Part shown: positions 34,675 through 44,276 of the stretch, one piece after another
Layout of the letters: each line of letters begins with the position of its first letter
Numbering within the stretch: position 1 is the stretch's first letter
Notes under the pieces: model-generated
The model's database searches: none
What the model was told of the DNA's origin: nothing
What the model saw: the letters and a program-made list of their open reading frames with translations, nothing else
Program-made: the position numbers and the translations under genes
NCBI GenBank assembly: GCA_031291095.1
Contig: JARLJR010000011.1
Span: forward strand, 1 to 64,000
Direction: 5' to 3'
DNA: 64,000 nucleotides
From: Legionella sp.
GTDB lineage: Bacteria > Pseudomonadota > Gammaproteobacteria > Legionellales > Legionellaceae

Positions 34675-37587
34675 GTGGAAAAATTAAATACTAATCCTAA
34701 AATAATGGAAAAACAAAAACCTACCTCTTTAAATCCAAATTTAGACGACGAAGCGCTTAACTCACCGTTCATCGTAGCAATTGGAGCATCAGCAGGCGGA
34801 CTTGAATCATTAAAAACCTTTTTTATGCATTCTTTTGAGAATACAAATATTGCCTATGTGATTATTACTCATCTCAGCCCAACTCATGAAAGCCATCTAC
34901 CTGAGTTATTACAGCCATGCACCCCAATTAAAGTAGAGTCTATCAGCAATCATCAGAAAATTTTAGGTAATCATATATATGTCTTACCTCCAGGAAAATT
35001 AGTTACCATTCAACATAGTGAATTAGTATTAATCGATCCGGATATACACTCAGTAAAAAAATTACCTATTGATTTTTTCTTGGCTACTTTAGCCCAAGAT
35101 CAAGGCAAAAAAGCAATATGCATTATATTATCAGGGATGGGTAATGATGGAAGTACAGGATTACGAGTATTACGAGAAAATGGAGGGCTAGTAATTGCCC
35201 AAAATATAAAATCCGCTCGATTTGAGGGTATGCCTAAAAGTGCAATTAATACGGGGTTAGTAGATTATATCCTGCCACCTGAAAAAATTTATTCTTTTCT
35301 AATTAAATATATTGCCCATTTAAATGATAAAACAACCAGTCTTGATGAATCCATCTTTGATGAAATTCAAAAAATCTTAAAATTAATAAAACATCATACA
35401 GGGCATGATTTCTCTCTTTATAAATCCAATACATTATTCCGTCGCATTCAAAAGAGATTAGGCGCTCTTTGTATTAATAATTTATCCGATTATATATATT
35501 ATATCCATCAACATCCTTCTGAATTAAATATCCTTTTTAAAGAGCTTCTCATTAATGTGACTGGTTTTTTTCGTGATCCAGACGCTTTTGAATTGCTAAA
35601 AAAGGAATTAATTGAAAAAATATTAGCACATAAAGATAAAGACCGTGAGTTAAGAATATGGGTTCCTGCATGTTCGACCGGAGAGGAGGCCTATTCTATT
35701 GCTATCATTATCTATGAATGCATGCAGTCTTTAAAATTAAATTATAATGTACAAATATTTGGAACAGATATTGATGAAGATGCTATAAAAATAGCCCGAA
35801 CCGGTGTATACCCTCTAAGCATTAAAACAGATATTTCTCCTGAAAGACTACAGCAGTTTTTTATTAAAGATAATGACTCTTATAAAATTAATTTAGAAAT
35901 AAGAAAAATGATCATTTTTGCTGTACAAAATATCATTAAAGACCCTCCGTTTACTCGACTTGATTTACTTAGCTGTCGTAATTTATTTATTTATTTAAGT
36001 TCTGAACTACAAAAGAAAATTTTTCCATTACTTCATTACAGTTTGCTCCCTAAAGGATTATTGTTTTTAGGTACCTCTGAAACCATCGGTAGCTCCTCTA
36101 ATTTTTTTAACACTATAGATAAAAAATGGAAAATTTTTGAAAGAAATCAAAGAAAATCTTCCTTCATCTCTAATCGAGAAATAACTTTTAAAAATGATAG
36201 GCCAACGACCGCAACGATATTGGAAAATAACATGCATGATATAGAACAAAATCTATCAAATTTGATTAAAAACATACTGCTTAAATATTATACTCCAGCG
36301 TGTGTAGTAATAGATGAAAAAGGAGTGATTATCTATGTTTATGGTAAGACCAGTAAGTTTTTAGAATTTCCATCAGGAGAAGTACGACTTTCTTTTCTCG
36401 ATATGATTCGTCCAGAATTAAGATCCACACTACACAGTGCAATTCATAAAGCCTTTGAACAACAAAAAGAAATTATTTTAGATAATCTTCAAATTAAAGA
36501 AAATGATGTACTTAAATACATCAATATAAAAATAAGACCCATCAACAAAAATACGTTAAGTAGCCAGTTATTATTGATCATATTAGAAGATCCCTCTCCA
36601 GCGATAAAAGAAAAAATTGAGCCCAAAGGTAAAGATAAAAAAGTAACTCTATTAGAACAAGAATTAAAGTATACAAAAGAGAACTTACAAACGACTATAG
36701 AAGAGTTAGAAACTTCAAATGAAGAACTTAAATCCAGTAATGAAGAATTACAATCCACTAATGAAGAATTACAAAGTACCAATGAAGAAATTGAAACCTC
36801 AAAAGAGGAATTACAATCTTTAAATGAAGAATTATCAACTGTTAATACAGAGTTAGAAAATCGTATTGAGCTGCTATCAAGTGCAAATGATGATATTAAA
36901 AATTTACTGGATAATACTGAGCTTGCAACAATTTTTTTAGATAAGAACCTTTGTATTAAACGATTTACGCCTAAAGCCACGGAAATTATTAATCTAATTT
37001 CAACAGACGTTGGAAGACCGGTAAGTCATATTGTTTCTAATTTACGGTATGAAAAATTAGTTGAAGATGCCAGGACGGTTTTACAAACTTTAGAACCTAT
37101 CAGCAAAGAAGGTATTGATAAACAAGGACATTGGTATGTTATTCGGATTATTCCTTATCGCACAGTGTCTGGACATATTGAGGGGGTAGTAATTACTTTT
37201 TTAAATATACATAGTCAAAAGAAGGCGGAAAATAAACTATGTACATTGGAAAATGAGTTACAGATCATAAAAGAATTCAATACGACCTTACTCAATGCCC
37301 TTCCTAGTTCAGCCATTATTTTAAATATAGATGCAAAAATAATCATGGCAAATACGTCATTTTTGGCCCAATTTAATGTGTCCAACGAGGAAATTGAAGC
37401 TCATTCTATTTATAAATTAAAACTCGGATGGGATATCATCAATTTGAAAAACTTAATTGAAAAATTATTACCCTCACAGAAAATAGTAGAGAATTATAAT
37501 TTTAAAATTTCAGACACTAGAACGACTCAAATTAAAGGGCAGATAATTTCTTCTTCAATGATTTTACTTATATTCGCTGATAAATAA
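34675..37587 (+). CDS. CheB-CheR fusion with coiled coil and PAS domains
   Basis: 970 residues. A CheB methylesterase domain (about 30-215) has the catalytic Ser in GASAGG, His in ITHLSP and Asp in MGNDG. A CheR methyltransferase domain (about 230-490) has the SAM-binding ACSTGEEAYS. A PAS-like domain (about 530-630), a Glu-rich coiled coil (about 640-735, repeated SNEELQSTNEE units) and two further PAS-like domains (about 745-970) follow. Such fusions act in atypical chemosensory or stress pathways and may modify receptors or the partner kinase. The CheB part lacks a receiver domain. The start is a GTG with AAGGTG upstream; ATG at 34705 is an alternative. It is first of a three-gene operon with a histidine kinase and a receiver. 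Confidence 0.88.
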   Translation: MEKLNTNPKIMEKQKPTSLNPNLDDEALNSPFIVAIGASAGGLESLKTFFMHSFENTNIAYVIITHLSPTHESHLPELLQPCTPIKVESISNHQKILGNHIYVLPPGKLVTIQHSELVLIDPDIHSVKKLPIDFFLATLAQDQGKKAICIILSGMGNDGSTGLRVLRENGGLVIAQNIKSARFEGMPKSAINTGLVDYILPPEKIYSFLIKYIAHLNDKTTSLDESIFDEIQKILKLIKHHTGHDFSLYKSNTLFRRIQKRLGALCINNLSDYIYYIHQHPSELNILFKELLINVTGFFRDPDAFELLKKELIEKILAHKDKDRELRIWVPACSTGEEAYSIAIIIYECMQSLKLNYNVQIFGTDIDEDAIKIARTGVYPLSIKTDISPERLQQFFIKDNDSYKINLEIRKMIIFAVQNIIKDPPFTRLDLLSCRNLFIYLSSELQKKIFPLLHYSLLPKGLLFLGTSETIGSSSNFFNTIDKKWKIFERNQRKSSFISNREITFKNDRPTTATILENNMHDIEQNLSNLIKNILLKYYTPACVVIDEKGVIIYVYGKTSKFLEFPSGEVRLSFLDMIRPELRSTLHSAIHKAFEQQKEIILDNLQIKENDVLKYINIKIRPINKNTLSSQLLLIILEDPSPAIKEKIEPKGKDKKVTLLEQELKYTKENLQTTIEELETSNEELKSSNEELQSTNEELQSTNEEIETSKEELQSLNEELSTVNTELENRIELLSSANDDIKNLLDNTELATIFLDKNLCIKRFTPKATEIINLISTDVGRPVSHIVSNLRYEKLVEDARTVLQTLEPISKEGIDKQGHWYVIRIIPYRTVSGHIEGVVITFLNIHSQKKAENKLCTLENELQIIKEFNTTLLNALPSSAIILNIDAKIIMANTSFLAQFNVSNEEIEAHSIYKLKLGWDIINLKNLIEKLLPSQKIVENYNFKISDTRTTQIKGQIISSSMILLIFADK

Positions 37588-37604
37588 AACGATAGGAACC
37601 TGGC

Positions 37605-39194
37605 ATGTTAATGGATTTAGAACGTGAAGAATATAAGCAACATTGTACTCATAAATTAAATCAACAGATTATTTCTTTAAGCGACGAGCTAAATGCATTA
37701 AAAAAGGAACATCAGAATTTGTATGACTATAATCCTTCAACTTTTTTGACTATAGATAATAATTGCATTATTCAAAATGTTAACTTTCAAGCAGCCATGC
37801 TTTTAGAACGTGAGAGAAAATCATTATTTACTCATTGTTTTTTAAATTATATTTCAGCAAGTGACCAAAAGAAATTTAAAATAACCATAAATACTCTGTT
37901 ACAGGAAAAAATAAAGCAAACCGGTGAATTAGAAATATTGCGAAAAAATGGTGAACGAAAATATGTTAATTTTGAAAGCTCTCTCCTCGAAAAAAGTTCC
38001 TTAATTTTAATTCACTTAATCGATGTCTCCTCTAATTATTTACTAAAAAATCGAAATAAAGATTTAGAAAAGTCGTTCATTTTACTCAATCAGTTATCTC
38101 ATGGAACCACTGAGGGGCTTGCTGCCGTTGACGAGCAATTTAATTTTAAAATTCTAAATAATACATTTTCTGAAATTTTTTCTAAAGTCTTTTCCGTTAA
38201 AGTCACTGCAGGTATGAATTTAATTACGAGCCTTTTTGAATTTCCTGACATCAAATTAAAGATTATTAATTCTATAGAAAATACCTTAGAAGGGAAAAAG
38301 ACCCCTATTATTATAGAAAGTCGCAGTAATAAAGTTGAACTTTATTACTGCTATCAAATTGATATTGATGTTCTTGGTAATATGGGAAATACGAATAAAG
38401 AATTTATAATTAGGATCGAAGATATTACCGAATTAAAATTACAAGAAAGGATTCAACATAAGCTGCAACAAGAGATAGCTCATGCTTCTCGAGTAAGTGC
38501 GATGGGGGAAATGGCCTCAGCTCTTGCTCATGAAATTAATCAACCCCTAACAGTAATTAATGCATACAGCCGCAGCTGTCTCTTTTTAATAAAAAATAAT
38601 CTAAATACTCAAAATATAGATAAATTAGTCTCTTCTCTCGAAAAAATTGCAACACAAACCGAGTTGGCTGGGGAAATTATTCATACGATGAAAAACTTTA
38701 TGCGTGATGGAAGTATTTCGATTGAAGAAACGGATATTAATCAATTAATAAAAGATACTATTTCAATTTTGCGGTATGAATTGTTGGATTCTAAATTAAA
38801 AATCAGCTTGAATTTAATGAAAATGCCTCCAAAAATCATGACAAACAAAGTTCATATAATGCAAGTAATTTTAAATTTAACACGTAATAGCATTGAAGCC
38901 TTTCAAAATAGTCAAGAAAATAACCAAATAATAATTGAAACCAATCAATCGGACAATTATTTAGTTATTGATGTTCGTGATAATGGTCCAGGAATCCCAG
39001 AGGAATTTAAAGATAAAATATTAAAAGCTTATTTTACTACTAAATGTAAAGGAACGGGGATTGGACTTGGAATTTGTAGGACATTAATAGAAGAGCATGG
39101 TGGAGAACTGAATCTAAAAGAACATAAAGGCAATGGAGCCTGGTTTACTTTTACATTACCAATTTCTAATCCGAGTTCATATGAAAAACACTAA
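37605..39194 (+). CDS. PAS-domain sensor histidine kinase
   Basis: 529 residues, no membrane segment. Two PAS-like regions (about 40-150 and 155-280) precede a HisKA domain with LAHEINQPL (phospho-acceptor His308) of the FixL/NtrB-like group. A HATPase domain follows with the N box around LTRNSIEAF, G1 DVRDNGPGIP and G2 GTGIGLGI. As a soluble kinase it should sense a cytoplasmic signal and pass phosphate to the receiver encoded next. It starts 17 bases after the CheB-CheR gene with AGGAA upstream. Confidence 0.9.
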   Translation: MLMDLEREEYKQHCTHKLNQQIISLSDELNALKKEHQNLYDYNPSTFLTIDNNCIIQNVNFQAAMLLERERKSLFTHCFLNYISASDQKKFKITINTLLQEKIKQTGELEILRKNGERKYVNFESSLLEKSSLILIHLIDVSSNYLLKNRNKDLEKSFILLNQLSHGTTEGLAAVDEQFNFKILNNTFSEIFSKVFSVKVTAGMNLITSLFEFPDIKLKIINSIENTLEGKKTPIIIESRSNKVELYYCYQIDIDVLGNMGNTNKEFIIRIEDITELKLQERIQHKLQQEIAHASRVSAMGEMASALAHEINQPLTVINAYSRSCLFLIKNNLNTQNIDKLVSSLEKIATQTELAGEIIHTMKNFMRDGSISIEETDINQLIKDTISILRYELLDSKLKISLNLMKMPPKIMTNKVHIMQVILNLTRNSIEAFQNSQENNQIIIETNQSDNYLVIDVRDNGPGIPEEFKDKILKAYFTTKCKGTGIGLGICRTLIEEHGGELNLKEHKGNGAWFTFTLPISNPSSYEKH

Positions 39195-39558
39195 AATTTG
39201 TATTATTGATGATAATGAAAGCGTTTGTGATTCCCTTAAGTTTTTGATTCAAACGTTCTACGAACTAAATGCTGAAATTTATCATGATCCCCTCCAGTTT
39301 TTAGAAGAATTTTCGCCAACTTGGAAAGGATGTTTAATTATTGATTTATTTATGCCTTCATTAAGTGGCATGGAACTAATGAAGAAGTTAAAAAAAATTA
39401 ATAATAACTTATATATAATTATTATAAGTGGTCATGGAACTCCTGCTGTAGCAAAAGAATGTTTAAAATTAGGTGCCTATGCCTTTATAAATAAACCCCT
39501 TAAAATAAAAGACCTTCTATGCAAGATAACCTCGATTATGCAGTTAATTGAAGAGTGA
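39181..39558 (+). CDS. Single-domain response regulator (FixJ-type receiver)
   Basis: 125 residues from ATG 39181, overlapping the kinase stop by 14 bases. A receiver domain only: acidic pocket IIDDNE (D10, D11), phospho-acceptor Asp55 (CLIIDLFMPS), Ser near 83 and Lys105 (INKPLK). The sequence is of the FixJ/StyR type, but the C-terminal DNA-binding domain is absent and the protein stops after the last receiver helix. It may therefore relay phosphate or control the CheB-CheR protein by direct contact rather than act on DNA. Confidence 0.88.
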   Translation: MKNTKICIIDDNESVCDSLKFLIQTFYELNAEIYHDPLQFLEEFSPTWKGCLIIDLFMPSLSGMELMKKLKKINNNLYIIIISGHGTPAVAKECLKLGAYAFINKPLKIKDLLCKITSIMQLIEE

Positions 39559-39603
39559 TTTTTTCATGGTTTTTGGGGACGAATTGCTATTGCTTTAGTC
39601 ATT

Positions 39604-39650
39604 TTGATTACACTACGTCATCTTAGTGCAGGATCACGTGGTGTAATCAA
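39604..39650. terminator. Inverted repeat after the signalling operon
   Basis: TTGATTACAC (39604-39613) and GTGTAATCAA (39641-39650) pair with a 27-base loop between the convergent stops at 39558 and 39689. It is probably a terminator or a repeat; there is no U-run. Confidence 0.35.
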
Positions 39651-39688
39651 GTAAAACAGAGAATGTTCATGGACTATGTAAATCAGCC

Positions 39689-40477
39689 CTATACTACAAA
39701 GGTGATTTGGGCAACCAATTGATTCGCATGGGCATTATTAATACCAAGGTCAAATGGTACTGAGACAAGTTGATTTTTCGCAATCATTCGCCCACTTTTC
39801 AATGCAGCATTACCGAACCCACTGAATCGGTAACCTAATCCAAAACGAGCATATTGATTAACATCTACGTCCACACCAAGCCCAACACTGTAGCTAAATT
39901 GAGTTGAATTACTCTCTAGGAAGAACGGGGATGAATTCATAGCATCTGCTTGAACAGGTGTTGCGCGAAAATGCCCCATGTTATTAACTGCTGCCCCTAT
40001 TCCGACTGAAGCATAAGGATGAAAACGTACATGAGTAGTCGTTAAGAATTTTGCTGAAGCAAGAAATTGGTGTGCTCGGAAATTGTAGGTATAGCGATGC
40101 AATGTTGATGCCTCAGAGGTCATGCCTATAGTATTAAGTCCCTGCACACCCACAGGGCCAAAGTAACTATACTCCATGCCTGCTTGCACCAATAAATTAT
40201 ACCAAGCTATGGGGTGTTCAATTCCTATAAATCCCCCCATAAAGCCATCGCTTTGGCCATTGTTTGAACTTCTGTAGGAATAAACCGTACCATCGCGCCC
40301 CGAGTAAGATGCCCTGCCCCCTGCGTCAATATTGGCATAACCGCCAAAAAAAGAAATCACTGAGCGATAGCTCGTAGTCGCACAATTAATACTGGATATA
40401 CCTGATTCACCAGCTAGAGCACATGAAGAGTACAAGCAAGCCCCGGCGATACCTAGAACAGAAACTCCTAAACGCAT
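39689..40477 (-). CDS. Outer-membrane beta-barrel protein
   Basis: 262 residues with a signal peptide (about 1-22, ending ALAGES). Alternating hydrophobic strands follow (VISFFGGYANIDAGG, NLLVQAGMEYSYFGP, SYSVGLGVDVDVNQYARFGLGYRF), and the last strand ends in LVAQITFVV with hydrophobic or aromatic residues for BAM recognition. It resembles the Legionella outer-membrane beta-barrel families with an OmpW/OmpA-like eight-strand layout. AAGGAT precedes the ATG. The role is unknown. Confidence 0.7.
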   Translation of the reverse strand: MRLGVSVLGIAGACLYSSCALAGESGISSINCATTSYRSVISFFGGYANIDAGGRASYSGRDGTVYSYRSSNNGQSDGFMGGFIGIEHPIAWYNLLVQAGMEYSYFGPVGVQGLNTIGMTSEASTLHRYTYNFRAHQFLASAKFLTTTHVRFHPYASVGIGAAVNNMGHFRATPVQADAMNSSPFFLESNSTQFSYSVGLGVDVDVNQYARFGLGYRFSGFGNAALKSGRMIAKNQLVSVPFDLGINNAHANQLVAQITFVV

Positions 40478-40606
40478 ATCATTTATCCTTAAATTAATTT
40501 CTTTTTAATATGTTACATGAGTAGTGATGCTAACATAATATTTTGTGATAATAAGCAAACAATTAGAATTAATATGGAGTACGAAGAGGACAGTTCAGGC
40601 CTCTAG

Positions 40607-40690
40607 ACGTCATCCCGAACGTAGTGAGGGATCTCCTGCCTGTGGCTCCGAGCTTGTCTCGGAGATCCCTCACTACGTTCGGGATGACGT
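40607..40690. repeat. Palindromic repeat R1 (30-bp arms)
   Basis: Left arm 40607-40636 and right arm 40661-40690 are perfect reverse complements. Each holds CGTCATCCCGAACGTAGTGA or its complement and GGGATCTCC. The loop is 24 bases. Three more copies are at 43901, 44086 and 49298. There is no coding capacity. The structure is that of a REPIN or MITE. Confidence 0.9.
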
Positions 40691-40779
40691 TTTAGAGCTG
40701 ACTTATAGGCTGTGTCTTTTTTTTGCAATATATGAGCCACCATAGTACAATACTGACTTTTATTTAAACAAGCCCTCTC

Positions 40780-43700
40780 ATGCTTCCTATTCTTTATCAC
40801 GATATTCACACCAGCAAAGAAGAGTTGACGTTTCATCAGGATTTGATTCTAACCATAGCATCAGGCCAAAAAGCCCAAATCAAACAATTAGCCAATATGA
40901 CTTATCTGGGCAAGCCTGTATATAGAGCAAAAATCAATGATAAATATCGTTTAGTTTACACCTATCAAGAGCATGAAGGACAAAAGATGCTGATGGTTTT
41001 AATGGTGATGGAAGATCATGACTATGACAAATTAAGGCGTTTACTGTCTTCTTCACAAGGTGGGCATGAGGCCATTTTAGAGCTTGAACCTGAAACGTTA
41101 CCTATATTAAGCGCCCAACCAGAACGATTGAACTGGCATCCAGTGGTCTCTTACATGAGTAAAATTTTGCTGCTTGATGAAAGCCAACAAGTAGCGCGCC
41201 AAGTTCCTGCACCGGTTATTTTTATGGGGGCTCCTGGCGCAGGGAAAACGAGTTTAGTTTATACTCAAATGTTACGTTATTTGAATTCAGAAATGGACGG
41301 AGAGCAAGCCAGCTCCTCGAATCCACCTAAAGTATTATTTCTTAGCCCGTCTCGCGGTTTAGTTGAGAAGCATGAGAAACAATATAAACAAGAAATGCAC
41401 TATGCCCAAGATGCTGTGATTTTTAGAACTTGGGAAGATTTATTAAAAAATGCTTACCCTCAATGCCCTATAGTAGAAGAGGCCGAATTTGCTGACTGGT
41501 TAAAAAAACAAGGTTGCACTGAACCCAGTAAAAGTGTCCATTATGAATTTAGTTTAATGACCGCTTTAGGTATTCCCAAATATTTAACCCTTGGAAAACG
41601 CCAATGCCATTATTCTGGAGATAAAGCCAAGCAAGGCCAATTGCTGCGTTTATGGAGTAGTTGGGATACCTACTTAAAACAAAACAATAGCATAGATCCG
41701 ATGGTGAGTTTATTGCCTCCCAATGCAGAACCCTATGCGGGCGTGTATTTGGATGAAGCGCAAAATCTACCCCCGGTTGCTCTTAGATCTTTAATACCTT
41801 TGGCATTAAACCATCATTTGGTAAGCGCCTTAGATAGTGACCAATGCCTGTGTTCTTCCCCTTACATTCAAAATTGTTTTGAAACACTGTTGCATATTCA
41901 TTGTGGTAACTATTCTGAAGAAATTCTTACTCAAGACTGGCGTAGTCCCCCAGAAATTACCGCTCTGGGAAATCGGGTGAATGAGGCGAAACATAAGATG
42001 GACGCCGAACGCAAAAAACGAGCGTATAAAAACGTGCAATCAGCGTTGTCTACTAAAGGAAGAATCAGTTGGATAAACGATCAAGCGCTCGAAAAAATCG
42101 CGGATACCTATGGTTCTTTAGCCGGTACGGCAGTGATTGTCTTTACATCAGATGAAGGAGTCGTAGCTGAGGTTCAAAAAAAGTTAAAATGTATCAATGT
42201 CCTAACCCCTGTTCAAGCAATAGGCTTGGATTTTGATACGGTTATTCTTTGGAATCCCTTCAGTCATGCTCCTGCAATTACCCAGTTAGATCCTAATATA
42301 AAACAAGAATATTCCATAGAACAATGGAATGCGCTTAATACACTTTATGTGGCTATTAAACGCACTCAACAGTGCTTATTTATTTATGATGAAGAGCTGA
42401 ATCGCTGGATGAAATCGGAGATTGGGGAAAGCCTTTTGGGAACACATCCCTTGAATGAACTTCATACATCAGAGCTAAAACCTACAACTCCTGAACAAGA
42501 AGAACTAAAATGGCTCGCTCAAGAAAATTATCACCGAGAAGAAGGAAATATTAAGCAGGCGGAAGCGATCAGAACTCATCATTTACCTATATCACCGGCT
42601 CATCCATTGCCTCTTGAAGTACCGCCTAAAGCAAAAAAAACAATAAAACAATCAGAAAAAGCTACTTCTTCTAACATACTAGACAAAGAAAGAGAGTTAG
42701 TTAAGAAATTATTACAACGAATTCAAAGCAAGGATTGGAGTGCTATAAAATTATTATTGGAACATGCTAATGCGAAATATTATTTGTATGATGTTCCTCC
42801 AGAGCAAATGAATCTTCCTAGTACATACTCTAATATTCTGCTCTGGGTGATGTTAGATGATAAAGAACAGATGCTTCAAGCATTCAAAACATTAAAACGT
42901 ATGCTCACTGATTTATCGGATAATAAAAATAAAAAAGCCGGACCTTTTTTGAATCTATTATCTGGAGCCAATAATGGCGAGAGCCATCTATTCTTAGATT
43001 TTGTATTAGCATCTATTATTAACGAACCCCCTAAGTCATTTTCATCCTTCATTTCATTTCTTCAAAAAAAACTTAGCCCAAAACATTTTACTCTTAATAT
43101 TAATCCCTCAACTGGTCTGCCTTTCTTTTGGGAGTCAGCATTAAGAGCTGATTGGGAAGGAGTAAAAAAATGGAAACAATTAGGCGCGGATTTAACTCAA
43201 TATGATAAAAATGGGAACTCGCTGATGATACTTGCCGCTAGAAACCCCAAAAGTAATATTGAATTATTTAAATTTTTGAAAGATTCAGGAATAGACCCAG
43301 ATTATTTCTCGAGTCAAAGTAATTGTTCAGCTGTTCATTTAGCTGCACTTGAGGGTTTTGTATCAAATCTTAAGGCTTTGAAAGAAATCGGAGCTAATTT
43401 GAATCTTTTAGGTGGAACTTCCAAAGTATTGCCTCAAGGAGTCAGACCTATTTATTTTGCAATAAGCAAAGGACGCGTTGATGCTGTTCGTTTTTTACTT
43501 GAAAATGATGCATGTCTACCCACAGTCTTTGATTCTGAATCATTCAGAGCGGTTTTTGTTTCTCAGATTTCCAATAGTTCTAAGAAGAATGCAGCAGTAC
43601 AACATGCACTAGAGAAAAAAATACAAGAAAGTTATCAATCGAAAAGTATTTTATTATTTCCTCACGAACAGGCTCTTTTTTCTGAACAACCACAAATAGA

Positions 43701-43848
43701 AACATTGCTTTTAAATTCTCCCTCATATCAGAAATTAAGAGCAACACTACAAATAGGTTTTTTTGGAACAACAACGCCTGGAGCTGATGCAATAGAAGCA
43801 CCCGATGAGAATAAAGAAAAGTTATCGTCTATTAGTGCCCCGCCATAA
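40780..43848 (+). CDS. RelE-like/SF1 helicase/ankyrin fusion protein
   Basis: 1022 residues. Residues 1-95 resemble a RelE/ParE-fold domain (YRAKINDKYRLVYTYQEHEG, then LMVMEDHDYDKLRR). Residues about 140-560 have the UvrD/Rep-type SF1 helicase motifs in order: I GAPGAGKTS (about 149), II YLDEAQ (about 323), III SALDSDQ, IV QDWRSPPEI (about 385), V QAIGLDFDTVI and VI LYVAIKRTQQ (about 520). A charged linker follows, then ankyrin-like repeats at about 780-915 (GNSLMILAARN, AVHLAALEGF, RPIYFAISKGRVDAVRFLLEN). No ribosome-binding site is obvious before ATG 40780. Ankyrin repeats suggest an effector; the RelE-plus-helicase part suggests nucleic-acid action. Confidence 0.75.
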   Translation: MLPILYHDIHTSKEELTFHQDLILTIASGQKAQIKQLANMTYLGKPVYRAKINDKYRLVYTYQEHEGQKMLMVLMVMEDHDYDKLRRLLSSSQGGHEAILELEPETLPILSAQPERLNWHPVVSYMSKILLLDESQQVARQVPAPVIFMGAPGAGKTSLVYTQMLRYLNSEMDGEQASSSNPPKVLFLSPSRGLVEKHEKQYKQEMHYAQDAVIFRTWEDLLKNAYPQCPIVEEAEFADWLKKQGCTEPSKSVHYEFSLMTALGIPKYLTLGKRQCHYSGDKAKQGQLLRLWSSWDTYLKQNNSIDPMVSLLPPNAEPYAGVYLDEAQNLPPVALRSLIPLALNHHLVSALDSDQCLCSSPYIQNCFETLLHIHCGNYSEEILTQDWRSPPEITALGNRVNEAKHKMDAERKKRAYKNVQSALSTKGRISWINDQALEKIADTYGSLAGTAVIVFTSDEGVVAEVQKKLKCINVLTPVQAIGLDFDTVILWNPFSHAPAITQLDPNIKQEYSIEQWNALNTLYVAIKRTQQCLFIYDEELNRWMKSEIGESLLGTHPLNELHTSELKPTTPEQEELKWLAQENYHREEGNIKQAEAIRTHHLPISPAHPLPLEVPPKAKKTIKQSEKATSSNILDKERELVKKLLQRIQSKDWSAIKLLLEHANAKYYLYDVPPEQMNLPSTYSNILLWVMLDDKEQMLQAFKTLKRMLTDLSDNKNKKAGPFLNLLSGANNGESHLFLDFVLASIINEPPKSFSSFISFLQKKLSPKHFTLNINPSTGLPFFWESALRADWEGVKKWKQLGADLTQYDKNGNSLMILAARNPKSNIELFKFLKDSGIDPDYFSSQSNCSAVHLAALEGFVSNLKALKEIGANLNLLGGTSKVLPQGVRPIYFAISKGRVDAVRFLLENDACLPTVFDSESFRAVFVSQISNSSKKNAAVQHALEKKIQESYQSKSILLFPHEQALFSEQPQIETLLLNSPSYQKLRATLQIGFFGTTTPGADAIEAPDENKEKLSSISAPP

Positions 43849-43900
43849 CAAGGTCGAAACTAGAGATAGATTTGATTGAGGCAGTTCAGGGTCCACTGAA

Positions 43901-43985
43901 ACGTCATCCCCAACGTAGCGAGGGATCTCCGATGGCAAGCACGGAGCAACAGCCAGGAGATCCCTCACTACGTTCGGGAGGACGT
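43901..43985. repeat. Palindromic repeat R2
   Basis: Arms 43901-43930 and 43956-43985 match R1 with a few substitutions (CCCCAACGTAGCGAGG in the left arm, GGGAGGACGT in the right). Confidence 0.9.
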
Positions 43986-44085
43986 CTATATCCTTTACTA
44001 TTGCTAGTGCCATACATAACAAGGTCGAAAACTATAGATAAATTTCATTGAGGCAGTTCGAGTTCCACTGAAAAAACGTCATCCC

Positions 44086-44159
44086 GAACGTAGTGAGGGA
44101 TCTCCGAGGAAAACACGGAGCTACAGACAGGAGATCCCTCACTACGTTCGGGAGGACGT
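44086..44159. repeat. Palindromic repeat R3
   Basis: Arms 44086-44115 and 44130-44159 with a 14-base loop. It shares the GGGAGGACGT right end with R2, so R2 and R3 probably arose by local duplication. Confidence 0.9.
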
Positions 44160-44276
44160 CTTAAGGTTACCGAAGGGAAACTAGTTGTTCAAGCCTAATC
44201 TTTGCTATGCTTAAAAACATAGGTGCGTAAATTTATATACTCAAAATTAAGAAGTTTTTTCTTAAAGAGGGGATGA

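Larger units (their letters stand above)
43849..44159. repeat. Tandem duplication of a palindrome-bearing element
   Basis: AACAAGGTCGAAA and the following 40 or so bases at about 43849-43900 recur at about 44018-44085, and each copy is followed by a palindrome. Between them is TTGCTAGTGCCATA (about 44000-44014), whose reverse complement flanks R4 at about 49257. The repeated unit is therefore larger than the palindrome alone. Confidence 0.7.

Noticed and set aside
34675-39558. A complete chemotaxis cluster
   Set aside because: CheA, CheW, CheZ and chemoreceptor genes are absent; only fused CheB-CheR, a FixL-like kinase and a lone receiver are seen.
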